Below, piece after piece: positions 17,100 through 25,647 of a stretch of 64,000 bases of DNA. Location: assembly GCF_002795845.1 (NCBI RefSeq), contig NZ_CP011797.1, positions 643,501 through 707,500 of the forward strand, in the 5' to 3' direction. The position numbers were made by a program, and so were the translations under genes. Below the pieces are notes generated by a model. It made no database searches. It saw only the letters and a list, made by a program, of their open reading frames with translations, and was not told where the DNA came from. The stretch is from Reinekea forsetii. GTDB lineage: Bacteria; Pseudomonadota; Gammaproteobacteria; Pseudomonadales; Natronospirillaceae. Each line of letters begins with the position of its first letter. The stretch's first letter is position 1.

Positions 17100-18220
17100 A
17101 GCGCCTCCCGAAGCGGCTGGCGGCCATAGGCATAGACCGCCGCGCAGGCGCCTTCGGCGGAGATCATGCACGCGCCCAATGGATTGGCCGGCGTGCAGGC
17201 CACGGCGAAGAGCTGACAGGCGGCCGGGTCGAGTTGACCGCGCAATACTGCCGGGCAAGCGCAACCGGGATGCTCGCGGCTGAGCCGGTCGGCCAGCGGG
17301 AAGTGGCGTTCAGCATCGAAGCTCGCAAAGGCCGGTCGCAATGCCAAGGCACTGGCGGCAATGGTGCCCAAGCCGCGCCATGCAAAGGAAGCGCGTAAGC
17401 AAAAAACTTGCGCCATATAGTCTTGCGCCAGCCGGTTGCCGTTGGGCCGGACAACACGATGGTATTGGTTTTCAACCGCGCAGCGCTGGCTGTTCAATTG
17501 TCGCACTAGCATCAAAATCGCCTGCAGCAGGTCGAGCGGTTCAAAGCCGGCGATCACTATGGGTTTTCGATAACGCCGCGCCACCTGCTGATAGGCTGCG
17601 GTACCGATCACCGTGCTGACATGGGCTGGGCCGATAAAACCATCGATCCAGCTGCCCGGATTGGGTGAGTCGGCCAGCAAGGCATCGAGTGCCGCCGGGG
17701 TGAGCAGGTGGTTACAGAACACAAAGAAGTTGCTCAGGCCCAGTTTTTGGGCGCGCAGGATGGCCAGTGCGGTGGCTGGCGTGGTGGTTTCAAAGCCGAT
17801 GGCAAAGAAGATAATCGCCCGCTGCGGAAGCTGCCTGGCTAGGGTAACGGCATCATCGATGCTGTATAGCATGCGCACGTCGGCTCCCTCGGCCTTAGCC
17901 TGTAATAGGGTGCGGCGGTCAGACCCGGGCACACGCAGCATATCGCCGTAGCTGCATAGGATGACGCCGGGCCGGCCGGCCAGCTCAATGGCCTGGTCGA
18001 CCCGAGCAATGGGTAGCACGCAAACCGGGCAGCCTGGGCCGTGCAGCATTTTAATGGCCTTGGGCAGCAATCCGGGCAGACCATAACGGTAGATGGCATG
18101 GGTGTGGCCACCGCAAAATTCCATCAGGCGATAGGTGCGACCGGGCTCAACCGCCTGGCCGATGGCCTGGGCCAGGGTTCTGGCCAAGGCAGCGTCGCGG
18201 AACTCTTCAATGTATTTCAT
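17096..18220 (-). CDS. hypD: Hydrogenase maturation protein HypD
   Basis: A 374-residue scaffold protein that, with HypC, assembles the Fe(CN)2CO unit. Conserved motifs: LMEFCGGHTHAIYRYGLP, GPGCPVCVLP and GFETTTPATALAI, plus the C-terminal Cys set of its 4Fe-4S cluster (DPAACQLFAVACTPANPLGACMI region). ATG at 18220 lies inside the last codons of hypC, overlapping it by 14 bases. The longer frame to 18424 is an overlap with hypC and is rejected. Confidence 0.95.
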   Translation of the reverse strand: MKYIEEFRDAALARTLAQAIGQAVEPGRTYRLMEFCGGHTHAIYRYGLPGLLPKAIKMLHGPGCPVCVLPIARVDQAIELAGRPGVILCSYGDMLRVPGSDRRTLLQAKAEGADVRMLYSIDDAVTLARQLPQRAIIFFAIGFETTTPATALAILRAQKLGLSNFFVFCNHLLTPAALDALLADSPNPGSWIDGFIGPAHVSTVIGTAAYQQVARRYRKPIVIAGFEPLDLLQAILMLVRQLNSQRCAVENQYHRVVRPNGNRLAQDYMAQVFCLRASFAWRGLGTIAASALALRPAFASFDAERHFPLADRLSREHPGCACPAVLRGQLDPAACQLFAVACTPANPLGACMISAEGACAAVYAYGRQPLREAL

Positions 18221-18488
18221 CCGTACGCTCCTGTCCGTTTGGGTCGTTTGCCGATTCGGCGCGGCGCGGCTGAAGGTCACTCGCTTCGTGCAGCAGCGCC
18301 AGGGTTTGCTCGGCGGCGAGCGGGTCGAGTCGCTCCAGCGCATAGCCGACATGGATAATGACAAATTCACCCAGGCGCACCTGCGGCACCAGGGCGATAT
18401 TGACGGTTTTAAGAACGTCGCCAACGCGCACCCGAGCCCGGTCGTCGGCCAGCAGCTCGCAGACTTGGGCCGGAATGGCTAGGCACAC
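18207..18488 (-). CDS. hypC: Hydrogenase maturation chaperone HypC
   Basis: A 93-residue chaperone of the HypC/HupF family. The mature N-terminus is Met-Cys-Leu-Ala-Ile-Pro (CLAIPAQVCELL); Cys2 binds iron and the large subunit precursor. The start is GTG at 18488, four bases after the hypF stop; the frame extends upstream but only this GTG yields the essential Met-Cys. Middle motif LVPQVRLGEFVIIHVGYALERLD is typical. The tail past residue 75 is longer than in E. coli and is acidic and polar. Confidence 0.93.
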   Translation of the reverse strand: MCLAIPAQVCELLADDRARVRVGDVLKTVNIALVPQVRLGEFVIIHVGYALERLDPLAAEQTLALLHEASDLQPRRAESANDPNGQERTDEIH

Positions 18489-18492
18489 GATG

Positions 18493-20796
18493 CTAACCCC
18501 TATCCTGCAGGCTGACGGCATAGTCGGCATAATGGGCGGCCAACAGGGCCTGACCCAAACTGATGCCGGCGTCGTTACTGGGGATCCGTTGGGCACAAAA
18601 AACCTCCAACCCGGCCTCGCTCAGTCGAGCGCGCACCTGCTCACGCAGAACGGCATTGAGCATACAACCGCCGGCCAGCACCGCGCGGGTGACCTGGAAT
18701 ATCTTGGCCTGAGCAATTAATTTACGGCTGATGCAATCGGCCATACCCTGATGAAATAGGCCGGCCGCCTGAATGGGTGAGGTCATCGGTAGCAGTTGGC
18801 CAATCAGCTCGACCAGGTCCCATTTCGGGTCGGCCCCGGCCCGTTCTGCTTGACGCTGATCTGACCCACTGAAAGCATAGGGGTTGAGCAGCGCCTCCAG
18901 TTCGAGCGGAAATTGGCCATCGTATTCGGCCCAGTTGCGCTGCAAAATAAGCGCCGCGGCGGCATCAAACCAGCGTCCGGCGGAGGCGGTCGGTGGCGCC
19001 TTGCGCAGCAGATGGGGTTGGCGCAAGTAGTGCCGAGCCAGAGGAATATCGGCAAACCGACGCAGCTGGTGGTCGCCGGCCTGAGCCAGTATCAGCGCCG
19101 CCAAGGCGGAGCGCCAAGGCTCCAGACTGGCACGCTCACCGCCCAATAGGGGCAGGCTGGTCAGCCGGTCGACATGGCTGAAGGCAAACTTATTGACATA
19201 AAAAAACTCCCCGCCCCAGGCTTCTCCGCGCAGGCCATAGCCGTAACCATCGACGGCCACGGCGACCAACGGTTGCTGCAATTGGTGCTCTGCCATCACG
19301 GCGGCAACATGGGCATGGTGATGTTGGATCGCAACCGCTGACCGGCCCAAAGGCGCTTGTTGGCTGGTGAAATAATCCGGGTGCAAATCGTGCGCAATCA
19401 GCGCATGACGAAGGTTAAAATAATCGTTAAGGCGCGCATTGACCGCCCGGTAGCGCTGCCGGCGCGCACGGGAATCCAAGTCGCCGAGATGTTCGCTGGT
19501 ATAGAAGGCATTGCCCACGGCCAGAGTAATGCTGCACTTTTGCTGCGCACCCAGTGCCAGGATGGTGGGCAGTTTGGTCTGGTGCCAGGGGGTCTTGATT
19601 AACGCCGTGCCCCGGCCATTGCGCACGGCATAGCAGCCAACTCTAGACTGACGCCGGATGCCATCATCGACCGGGGCAACGATGTGCCGATTGTGCCCTA
19701 CCACTAGATCGACCGCGCCAGCCAACTGCGCCTCGGCCTCGATTCGGGTCGCGGCTATGGGGTAACCGGGCGCATTACCGCTGGAGACTACCAAGGCGAT
19801 TGGACTGGCCGCCTGTAGCCAGGGCGTGCCGGTGGGTCGGCCCGCCAGGCCATAAAATAATAGATAGTGCAGGGCGCTGTTTGGCACCATTACCCCTAGG
19901 CTGGTCAAATGAGGGGCCAGCTCCGCTTGCGCATTGCGCGCTGGGGCGATCAGTATAGGGCGTTCTGGGGACTGTAAATCGGCCCTGCCGGCATCGCTCA
20001 AGTGCACCCACTGCTGCGCCGACCGGCTGTTCAAGGTCATAATTGCCAGAGGCTTGATTTGGCGCTGCTTAAATTGGCGCAAGCGCGCAATGGCGGCGGG
20101 CCGATGGGCATCACAGATCAGTTGGTAGCCGCCAATGGCCTGAATCGCGACCAGACCGCCCGCCTCGATGCTGGCGACAACCTCGCTCAGCGGCCGGTCA
20201 TAGCGCGGCCCGCAGGTCGGGCAGGAGATGGTTTGGGCGTGAAAGCGGCGGTCTTCGGCAGCGCGATACTGTGCCGTGCAGACCGGACACAGGGCAAAGG
20301 CCGCCATGCTGGTATTCGCTCGGTCGAACGGATAGGTGCGGGTAATGCTATAGCGCGGGCCGCAGTGCGCGCAGCTGATAAAGGGGTACGAAAAGTAACG
20401 GCTCGTGGGATTGAACAGTTCTGCTAGACACCGATCACAGGGCGGCAGATCGGGCAACGGATCTAGGGGCGACCGGCTAGCGTTGCTCTGAGCAATAGTA
20501 AAGTGGCGTTCGCCGACTCGAACGGCCAGTTCGGAGCGTTGACAGTCTTCGATACGCGCCGGTGGCGGCAATTGCGCCCAAAATTGCTGACAAAAGTGAT
20601 CGAGCTGTGGGCCCTGAACTTCCACGATCACGCCGTCGCTGTTGTTACGGATAAAACCGCTCACGCCCAAACGCTGGGCCAGACGATAAACATAGGGCCG
20701 CATCCCGACACCCTGCACCTGGCCGCGCAGCAGCAGTTGCACCCGGCGCATCGGCGTCGCGCTGAGGGTTGGCAACGGCTTAAGCCGGGTGGTCAT
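18493..20796 (-). CDS. hypF: Carbamoyltransferase HypF
   Basis: A 767-residue multidomain enzyme that uses carbamoyl phosphate and ATP to load HypE. In order: acylphosphatase domain (GQVQGVGMRPYVYRLA), two zinc-finger motifs (CDRC...CAHCGPRY and CPVC...CPTCGPRY), a YrdC-like domain (residues about 200-390) and a Kae1-like domain with HHHAHVAAVMAEH and AVAVDGYGYGLRGEAWGGE. ATG at 20796 overlaps the 3' end of hypB by 17 bases; the frame upstream of it is open but is hypB overlap. All expected domains are present. Confidence 0.95.
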   Translation of the reverse strand: MTTRLKPLPTLSATPMRRVQLLLRGQVQGVGMRPYVYRLAQRLGVSGFIRNNSDGVIVEVQGPQLDHFCQQFWAQLPPPARIEDCQRSELAVRVGERHFTIAQSNASRSPLDPLPDLPPCDRCLAELFNPTSRYFSYPFISCAHCGPRYSITRTYPFDRANTSMAAFALCPVCTAQYRAAEDRRFHAQTISCPTCGPRYDRPLSEVVASIEAGGLVAIQAIGGYQLICDAHRPAAIARLRQFKQRQIKPLAIMTLNSRSAQQWVHLSDAGRADLQSPERPILIAPARNAQAELAPHLTSLGVMVPNSALHYLLFYGLAGRPTGTPWLQAASPIALVVSSGNAPGYPIAATRIEAEAQLAGAVDLVVGHNRHIVAPVDDGIRRQSRVGCYAVRNGRGTALIKTPWHQTKLPTILALGAQQKCSITLAVGNAFYTSEHLGDLDSRARRQRYRAVNARLNDYFNLRHALIAHDLHPDYFTSQQAPLGRSAVAIQHHHAHVAAVMAEHQLQQPLVAVAVDGYGYGLRGEAWGGEFFYVNKFAFSHVDRLTSLPLLGGERASLEPWRSALAALILAQAGDHQLRRFADIPLARHYLRQPHLLRKAPPTASAGRWFDAAAALILQRNWAEYDGQFPLELEALLNPYAFSGSDQRQAERAGADPKWDLVELIGQLLPMTSPIQAAGLFHQGMADCISRKLIAQAKIFQVTRAVLAGGCMLNAVLREQVRARLSEAGLEVFCAQRIPSNDAGISLGQALLAAHYADYAVSLQDRG

Positions 20797-21616
20797 TGGG
20801 ACTGTGCTCGCGAATAAATGCCTGCTGCTGAGTCGTGAGCCACGACAGCCAGGCCGAGAGGTTGCTCTTACGGCCACAGGCGCTGGTTAACACCTCTAGG
20901 TTGGGGTTTATTTTTTGGATGTTGGCGCGCGCATGGGCCAAATTAAAATCGACATAGGGCAGCAGATCGCACTTGGTAATTAACACCAAGTCGGCGCTGG
21001 CAAAGATATCGGGATATTTGAGCGCCTTGTCATCGCCCTCGGTCACAGACAGCAGCACCACGCGCAACGCCTCACCGAGATCGAAATGGGCTGGGCAAAT
21101 CAGGTTGCCGACATTTTCGATAAAGACCAGCGACCCTGTCTCGGGCCGCAGCTGCTCAAGCGCCTCACTGACCCGTTGCGCATCCAAGTGGCAAGCCTGG
21201 CCGGTATTGATCTGCAACGCAGGAGTGCCCGTGGCCCGAATGCGCAGGGCATCGAGTTCAGTCTGTTGGTCACCCTCAATTACACAAGCCTTGGTGCGCG
21301 CTGCGAGTCGGCGCAGGGTGGCCAACAATAGGGTGGTTTTACCCGCCCCCGGGCTGGACACGAGATTGAACAGCAGGATTCGTTCGGCCATCAGGCGGTG
21401 GCGCAAATCCATGGCTAGCTGGCGGTTATGGGCATAGAGGCTGGTTTGAAATTGGACGCTGTCGTGCTCTGGGGTTTGGGGTGGCTGCCAGCCGGCTGAC
21501 GCAACTTTTAACCCAGGGGAACCTAACCCAGGGGAACCTAACGCAGGGGAACCCGCCGGTGGATCGATCAGCCGGGTTGGGGTATCTAATGGAGTACAGC
21601 CACACGTTCCGCACAT
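20780..21616 (-). CDS. hypB: Nickel-inserting GTPase HypB
   Basis: A 278-residue SIMIBI GTPase that delivers nickel to the large subunit with HypA. The N-terminal MCGTCGC motif can bind a nickel ion; P-loop NLVSSPGAGKTTLL, metal-binding CPAHFDLGE region (FIENVGNLICP) and TKCDLLPYVDF follow. ATG at 21616 sits after GGAGG, and gives the MCxxCGC start; an upstream TTG is rejected. Between residues about 20 and 36 lies a linker of repeated GSP(A/G)L units encoded by a 15-base tandem repeat instead of the histidine-rich stretch seen in some HypB proteins. Confidence 0.95.
   Translation of the reverse strand: MCGTCGCTPLDTPTRLIDPPAGSPALGSPGLGSPGLKVASAGWQPPQTPEHDSVQFQTSLYAHNRQLAMDLRHRLMAERILLFNLVSSPGAGKTTLLLATLRRLAARTKACVIEGDQQTELDALRIRATGTPALQINTGQACHLDAQRVSEALEQLRPETGSLVFIENVGNLICPAHFDLGEALRVVLLSVTEGDDKALKYPDIFASADLVLITKCDLLPYVDFNLAHARANIQKINPNLEVLTSACGRKSNLSAWLSWLTTQQQAFIREHSPNDHPA
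21511..21555. repeat. Three 15-base tandem repeats inside hypB
   Basis: Two identical 15-base units followed by one with three changes, in frame, encode the GSPxL linker between the metal-binding N-terminus and the GTPase domain of HypB. Period divisible by three keeps the frame, so copy number can vary. Confidence 0.9.
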
Positions 21617-21730
21617 AAACAACCTCCAGTTAACGGAGTGTTATATTGGACCAGTAGAGGTAACGACCGGACCGCGCAGCTCGGTTTTGTATCTGGATTC
21701 TGAATAGTAAAACGCTGTTACCGTTTTAGC

Positions 21731-21744
21731 CTGATGTGGGTCAA
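21731..21744 (-). promoter_or_regulatory. FNR/Anr-like site upstream of hypB
   Basis: Read on the minus strand, TTGACCCACATCAG matches eight of ten defined bases of the FNR consensus TTGAT-N4-ATCAA. It lies in the 207-base gap between hypA and hypB, 115 bases before the hypB start. A 12-base perfect palindrome (TCAATCGATTGA) follows at 21777-21788. Anaerobic control of the hydrogenase would make sense but is untested. Confidence 0.4.
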
Positions 21745-21823
21745 TTATTTAGATTAAAAAACACCTTTACCAACGCTCAATCGATTGAACGAAAAAGCCT
21801 ATGCGTTCGCGTTCTAAAACGCT

Positions 21824-22198
21824 CTATTGTATAGAATTAATGTCGCAGCCTGAGTCGATAAATTGCAGGTCGCTGAGGTAGATATCATCGCCTCCGGGTT
21901 CCAGCACCAACGGCCAATGGCCGCAGCGAACGCAGCCGGCGGATGCATAGACAATGGCGCCGCGCCGACCGCAATTATCGCACACAGCCATGGCCGCAAC
22001 CGACACCAATTCAAGCTGGCAAGCCGTATGTAAGGCCTGATCGCGTATCGCGCCAAAGGCAAAAGCAAAGGCATCGGCATCGACGCCGGCGAGCGAGCCG
22101 ATGGCGACGGTAATGCGACGCAATTGGGTTATTGGCCGCGGGCCAACGCGCTCGCGTACCAAAGTGACTAAGGCCTGACACAGCGACAGTTCGTGCAT
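21824..22198 (-). CDS. hypA: Hydrogenase nickel metallochaperone HypA
   Basis: A 124-residue nickel and zinc protein. The N-terminal MHEL supplies the nickel-binding His2, and the structural zinc site is formed by CDNC and CVRC, 17 residues apart. ATG at 22198 is preceded by AGGAGG. It is the first gene of the hydrogenase locus; a 207-base gap before hypB suggests that hypB onward has its own promoter. The C-terminus is slightly longer than in E. coli HypA. Confidence 0.94.
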   Translation of the reverse strand: MHELSLCQALVTLVRERVGPRPITQLRRITVAIGSLAGVDADAFAFAFGAIRDQALHTACQLELVSVAAMAVCDNCGRRGAIVYASAGCVRCGHWPLVLEPGGDDIYLSDLQFIDSGCDINSIQ

Positions 22199-22365
22199 TG
22201 ATCTTACCTCCTGTCGGCGGCAACGCTGCGCACTAGCTCAATCGCTATCCACGTCCCACATCTGCGCAGTGAGCGCCTGCGAGACCTAAACGTTATAGAT
22301 ATTAGCCATACCGCGAGCTATCGCGGCGACCCCGGTGCGGTGCAATGCGTGGTATTTCTAATGGT

Positions 22366-23817
22366 TCAGCTGTCTAGGCCGCCCATGCACAGGTATTTAA
22401 TTTCCAGGTATTCGTCGATACCGTGTTTGGAGCCTTCACGACCCAGGCCGGATGACTTCATGCCGCCGAAGGGGGCTGCGGTATTGGAGATGATGCCTTC
22501 GTTAATACCCACCATGCCGTATTCCAGTGTCTCGGCAACGCGCCAGATGCGGCCGATATCACGGGCGTAAAAGTAGGCCGCCAGACCGAAGTCGGTGTCA
22601 TTGGCGATCGCGATGGCGTCTGCTTCGCGGCTGAACTTCATTACCGCCGAGACCGGGCCGAAAATCTCCAGTTTGGCGATCGGCATATCGTTGGTCACAT
22701 GGGTCAGCACAGTGGGCTGATAGAACGAGCCGCCCAATGCATGCGGCGCGCCACCGGTAACTACCTGGGCGCCCAGGGCGACCGAGGCCTGAACCTTACG
22801 GTCGATCTCGGCCATCGCCTGGGGGTGGATTAGTGGGCCAATAATCGTGCCCTCGGTCATGCCGTTGCCGACCGTGAGTTGCTGCACCGCTGCGGTCAGT
22901 TTCTCGACGAAGACATCGTAAACACTGTCCTGCACCAGGAATCTATTGGTGCACACGCAGGTTTGCCCGGCGTTGCGATATTTCGACATCATTGCGCCCT
23001 TCACGGCGGCATCGATATCGGCATCGTCGAAGACGATAAAGGGCGCGTTACCGCCCAACTCCATGGAGACTTTCTTCACAGTGCTGGCCGCCTGAGCGAT
23101 CAGCAACTTGCCGACCGGGGTGGAACCGGTAAAGGAAAACTTAGCGACATCCGGGCTTTCGGTTAATACCTTGCCAATGCCGCGCGCGTCGCTGCCGACT
23201 ACGATATTGAACACCCCTGCTGGGATGCCAGCCATTTCGGCCAGCTTGGCCAGCGCTAGAGCGGATAGGGGCGTCTCGGATGCGGGTCGAATCACAAAGG
23301 TGCAGCCGGCGGCGAGGGCGGGTGCTGCCTTACGGGTGATCATCGAGTTGGGGAAGTTCCACGGCGTTATGGCCGCGACCACGCCAACCGGCTGCTTAAT
23401 CACCACATAGCGTCGGTCGGCAGACGGGCTGGGGATGGTCTCGCCGTAGACGCGCTTGGCTTCTTCGGCAAACCATTCAACAAAGGAGGCACCGTAGCCG
23501 ACTTCAGCAGTGGCCTCGGCCAGCGGTTTACCCTGTTCTAAGGTCATGATCAGTGCCAGATCGGCCTTGTATTGGATCATTAGGTCGTGCCAGCGACGCA
23601 GCAGGATGGCACGCTCATTGGCGGATTTTGCGCGCCAGGCGGGCAAGGCGCGTTTGGCCGCGGCCACGGCCTGTTCGGCCGTCGCGACGGACCCGTCGGC
23701 GATCTGGGCCAGTAACTCGCCGGTGGCCGGATTGGTGACATCAAAACGCGTGCTGCTGGCCAGCCATTGGCCATCGACATAGGATTCGGTGGCAAACAGT
23801 TCAGGATTTATGGTCAT
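22366..23817 (-). CDS. gabD: Succinate-semialdehyde dehydrogenase
   Basis: A 483-residue aldehyde dehydrogenase. Catalytic Glu in MELGGNAPFIVFDDADID and catalytic Cys in NAGQTCVCTNRF; NAD(P) binding VGVVAAITPWNFPNSM. Overall length and the C-terminal GLGREGSKHGIDEYLEIKYLCMGG match GabD, which oxidises succinate semialdehyde to succinate at the end of GABA breakdown. The Cys-x-Cys around the nucleophile is like the redox-switch loop described for human SSADH. It stands alone, 167 bases from hypA, and may complete the pathway started by the puu genes, although a gene for GABA transaminase is not in the window. Confidence 0.88.
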   Translation of the reverse strand: MTINPELFATESYVDGQWLASSTRFDVTNPATGELLAQIADGSVATAEQAVAAAKRALPAWRAKSANERAILLRRWHDLMIQYKADLALIMTLEQGKPLAEATAEVGYGASFVEWFAEEAKRVYGETIPSPSADRRYVVIKQPVGVVAAITPWNFPNSMITRKAAPALAAGCTFVIRPASETPLSALALAKLAEMAGIPAGVFNIVVGSDARGIGKVLTESPDVAKFSFTGSTPVGKLLIAQAASTVKKVSMELGGNAPFIVFDDADIDAAVKGAMMSKYRNAGQTCVCTNRFLVQDSVYDVFVEKLTAAVQQLTVGNGMTEGTIIGPLIHPQAMAEIDRKVQASVALGAQVVTGGAPHALGGSFYQPTVLTHVTNDMPIAKLEIFGPVSAVMKFSREADAIAIANDTDFGLAAYFYARDIGRIWRVAETLEYGMVGINEGIISNTAAPFGGMKSSGLGREGSKHGIDEYLEIKYLCMGGLDS

Positions 23818-23898
23818 AGTCTGGGTCTCTTTGAATCAGAGTAAGGAGCATTCCAAGGTTGTTCATTGGTTTTGAAAAACCGTTAAATATAAAACATT

Positions 23899-23912
23899 CA
23901 AACAATTGTTTG
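23899..23912. promoter_or_regulatory. Perfect 14-base palindrome upstream of gabD
   Basis: CAAACAATTGTTTG lies 82 bases before the gabD start, in AT-rich sequence that probably contains the promoter. It is a good candidate operator; the regulator is unknown. Confidence 0.4.
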
Positions 23913-24032
23913 GTGTAGTGCAAATCTAGTGAGCATCATCCTCCAATGTAGCGAAATTCTCCATAGTTCATTAGTCCGCAGCCACTAGCGGAGTGCGTTG
24001 CACGCCGACCGCGCGGCCGCCTGGCCTTGGCC

Positions 24033-25391
24033 TTAGCCCTGCTGCTTGAGCAGTTGTTCGGCCTGGTGTCGATGTCTGCGTTGGATGGTGTCCAAGTCTT
24101 GATCGACAAGGCGGTGATCGGTCACCCGCCAGCGGCCGGCCACCATCACATGTTCGGCGCGATGAGCCCCGCACAGCACCAAGGCCGCGAGGGCATCGTG
24201 GGCGCCGGAGAAACGTGCCTCCGCGAGCGAAAAGAGCGCCAGATCGGCCTGTTTACCCACCGCCAGCTCGCCTATATCGTCGCGATTCAAGACTTGTGCC
24301 GAGCCCTTGGTGGCCCAACGCAGAGCATCCAGATGGCTGACCTCATCGGCCTGATAACGCAATCGGCCAATCAATAACGCCTGACGCACTTCTTGTATCA
24401 GGTTGGAGCCGTCATTGGACGCCGAGCCATCGACGCCCAGACCTACCTTAACCCCAGCCGCCTCCATCTCTTTCGTACGGGCTATGCCCGAGGCGAGCAC
24501 CATATTGGAACTGGGACAATGGCTCACCCCGATGCGCGCCGCGCCCATGCGCTGAATCTCCGCATCGTTAAAGTGGATGCCGTGCGCTAACCAGGTGCGC
24601 TCGTGTAGCCAGTCGACCGACTCCAGATAATCGAGCGGCCGCAAACCAAACATCTGCAGGCAAAACGCATTCTCATCGAAGGTCTCGGCCAGGTGGGTAT
24701 GCAACATCACGCCGCGTTGTTTGGCCAACGCGGCGGTTTGCCGCATCAGTTCGGAGGTAACCGAAAAGGGTGAGCAGGGCGCCAGCGCTATCTGCACCAT
24801 GGCGCCGGCACCCCTTTGGTGAAAGCGCATGATGACCCGCTCGCAGTCGCGCAGAATCTGCTCATCGGTTTGCACCGTCGACTGCGGCGGCAGACCGCCA
24901 TCCCGTTCACCCAAACTCATCGAACCGCGCGTGAGCACGACCCGCGAGCCCATCTGTGCGGCCGCCTCAACCTGGATATCGATGGCCTCGGTCAACGCCA
25001 GCGGGAACAGATAATGATGATCGGCCACGGTCGTGCAGCCGGACAGAAGCAGTTCGGCCAGGCCCAACTGGGTCGCGCTGTGCAACATCTCCGGCTGCAA
25101 GCCGGCCCAAATCGGGTAGAGGGTTTTTAGCCAGGGAAATAACCGCTTGTTAAGCGCCGCCGGCACCGCCCGGGTTAGGGTTTGGTACAGATGATGGTGG
25201 GTATTGACCAGGCCGGGCAGCAACACCAGATCCGTGGCATCGAATTCTTGATCGACGGCCGCAACCGGCTGCGCGCCGAGCGCGACCAATTCGACAATGG
25301 TCGTGCCGCGAATCAGGATACCGCCGCGGGCATCTTGGGCGTTGGCGGTAAAGACCGCGCGTGGATTTTTAATCCAGATGGTTTGCGTCAT
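24033..25391 (-). CDS. 8-oxoguanine deaminase-like amidohydrolase
   Basis: A 452-residue zinc amidohydrolase of the TRZ/ATZ group. Metal ligands: VNTHHHLYQTLTRAVP (HxH), HTHLAETFDE, LAHGIHF and GLGVDGSASNDGSNLI. The segment with ALNKRLFPWLKTLYPIWAGL is characteristic of the Pseudomonas enzyme that deaminates 8-oxoguanine to urate. Hydroxyatrazine or other aminohydrolases of the same group are alternatives. ATG at 25391 has GGAA eight bases upstream; the open frame to 25487 is not used. It is monocistronic, separated from gabD by about 215 bases and from egtB by a divergent gap. Confidence 0.8.
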   Translation of the reverse strand: MTQTIWIKNPRAVFTANAQDARGGILIRGTTIVELVALGAQPVAAVDQEFDATDLVLLPGLVNTHHHLYQTLTRAVPAALNKRLFPWLKTLYPIWAGLQPEMLHSATQLGLAELLLSGCTTVADHHYLFPLALTEAIDIQVEAAAQMGSRVVLTRGSMSLGERDGGLPPQSTVQTDEQILRDCERVIMRFHQRGAGAMVQIALAPCSPFSVTSELMRQTAALAKQRGVMLHTHLAETFDENAFCLQMFGLRPLDYLESVDWLHERTWLAHGIHFNDAEIQRMGAARIGVSHCPSSNMVLASGIARTKEMEAAGVKVGLGVDGSASNDGSNLIQEVRQALLIGRLRYQADEVSHLDALRWATKGSAQVLNRDDIGELAVGKQADLALFSLAEARFSGAHDALAALVLCGAHRAEHVMVAGRWRVTDHRLVDQDLDTIQRRHRHQAEQLLKQQG

Positions 25392-25647
25392 CGTAGAATT
25401 CCGTTGGTTTGGCGCGATCAAAACACAGAATGCAGGGTCTGGAAAGTCCGATCGACTCGCGCGGCCAATAGGCCAGTTCGCCGGCACTCCTTCAGGCTAG
25501 ACACGCAGTTACGTTGCCCGGCGTCGATGCAGTGGCGCGCGATGGTTGATTAGCCCTCAGCCTGTGCTTATATTAGGTCATCGCATCATCAGGGCTGCCG
25601 CTCTGGTGTAGTCCATTTGCCGGCAATAGATCGTAAGGAGATATCCG

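Noticed and set aside
16545-17129. 194-codon plus-strand open frame opposite hypE
   Set aside because: It is antisense to a strongly conserved hyp gene in GC-rich DNA, where long shadow frames are expected; no ribosome site or family resemblance.
22311-22326. CCGCGA/TCGCGG hairpin between gabD and hypA as terminator
   Set aside because: No T tract on the minus strand and only a six-base stem; may be incidental.
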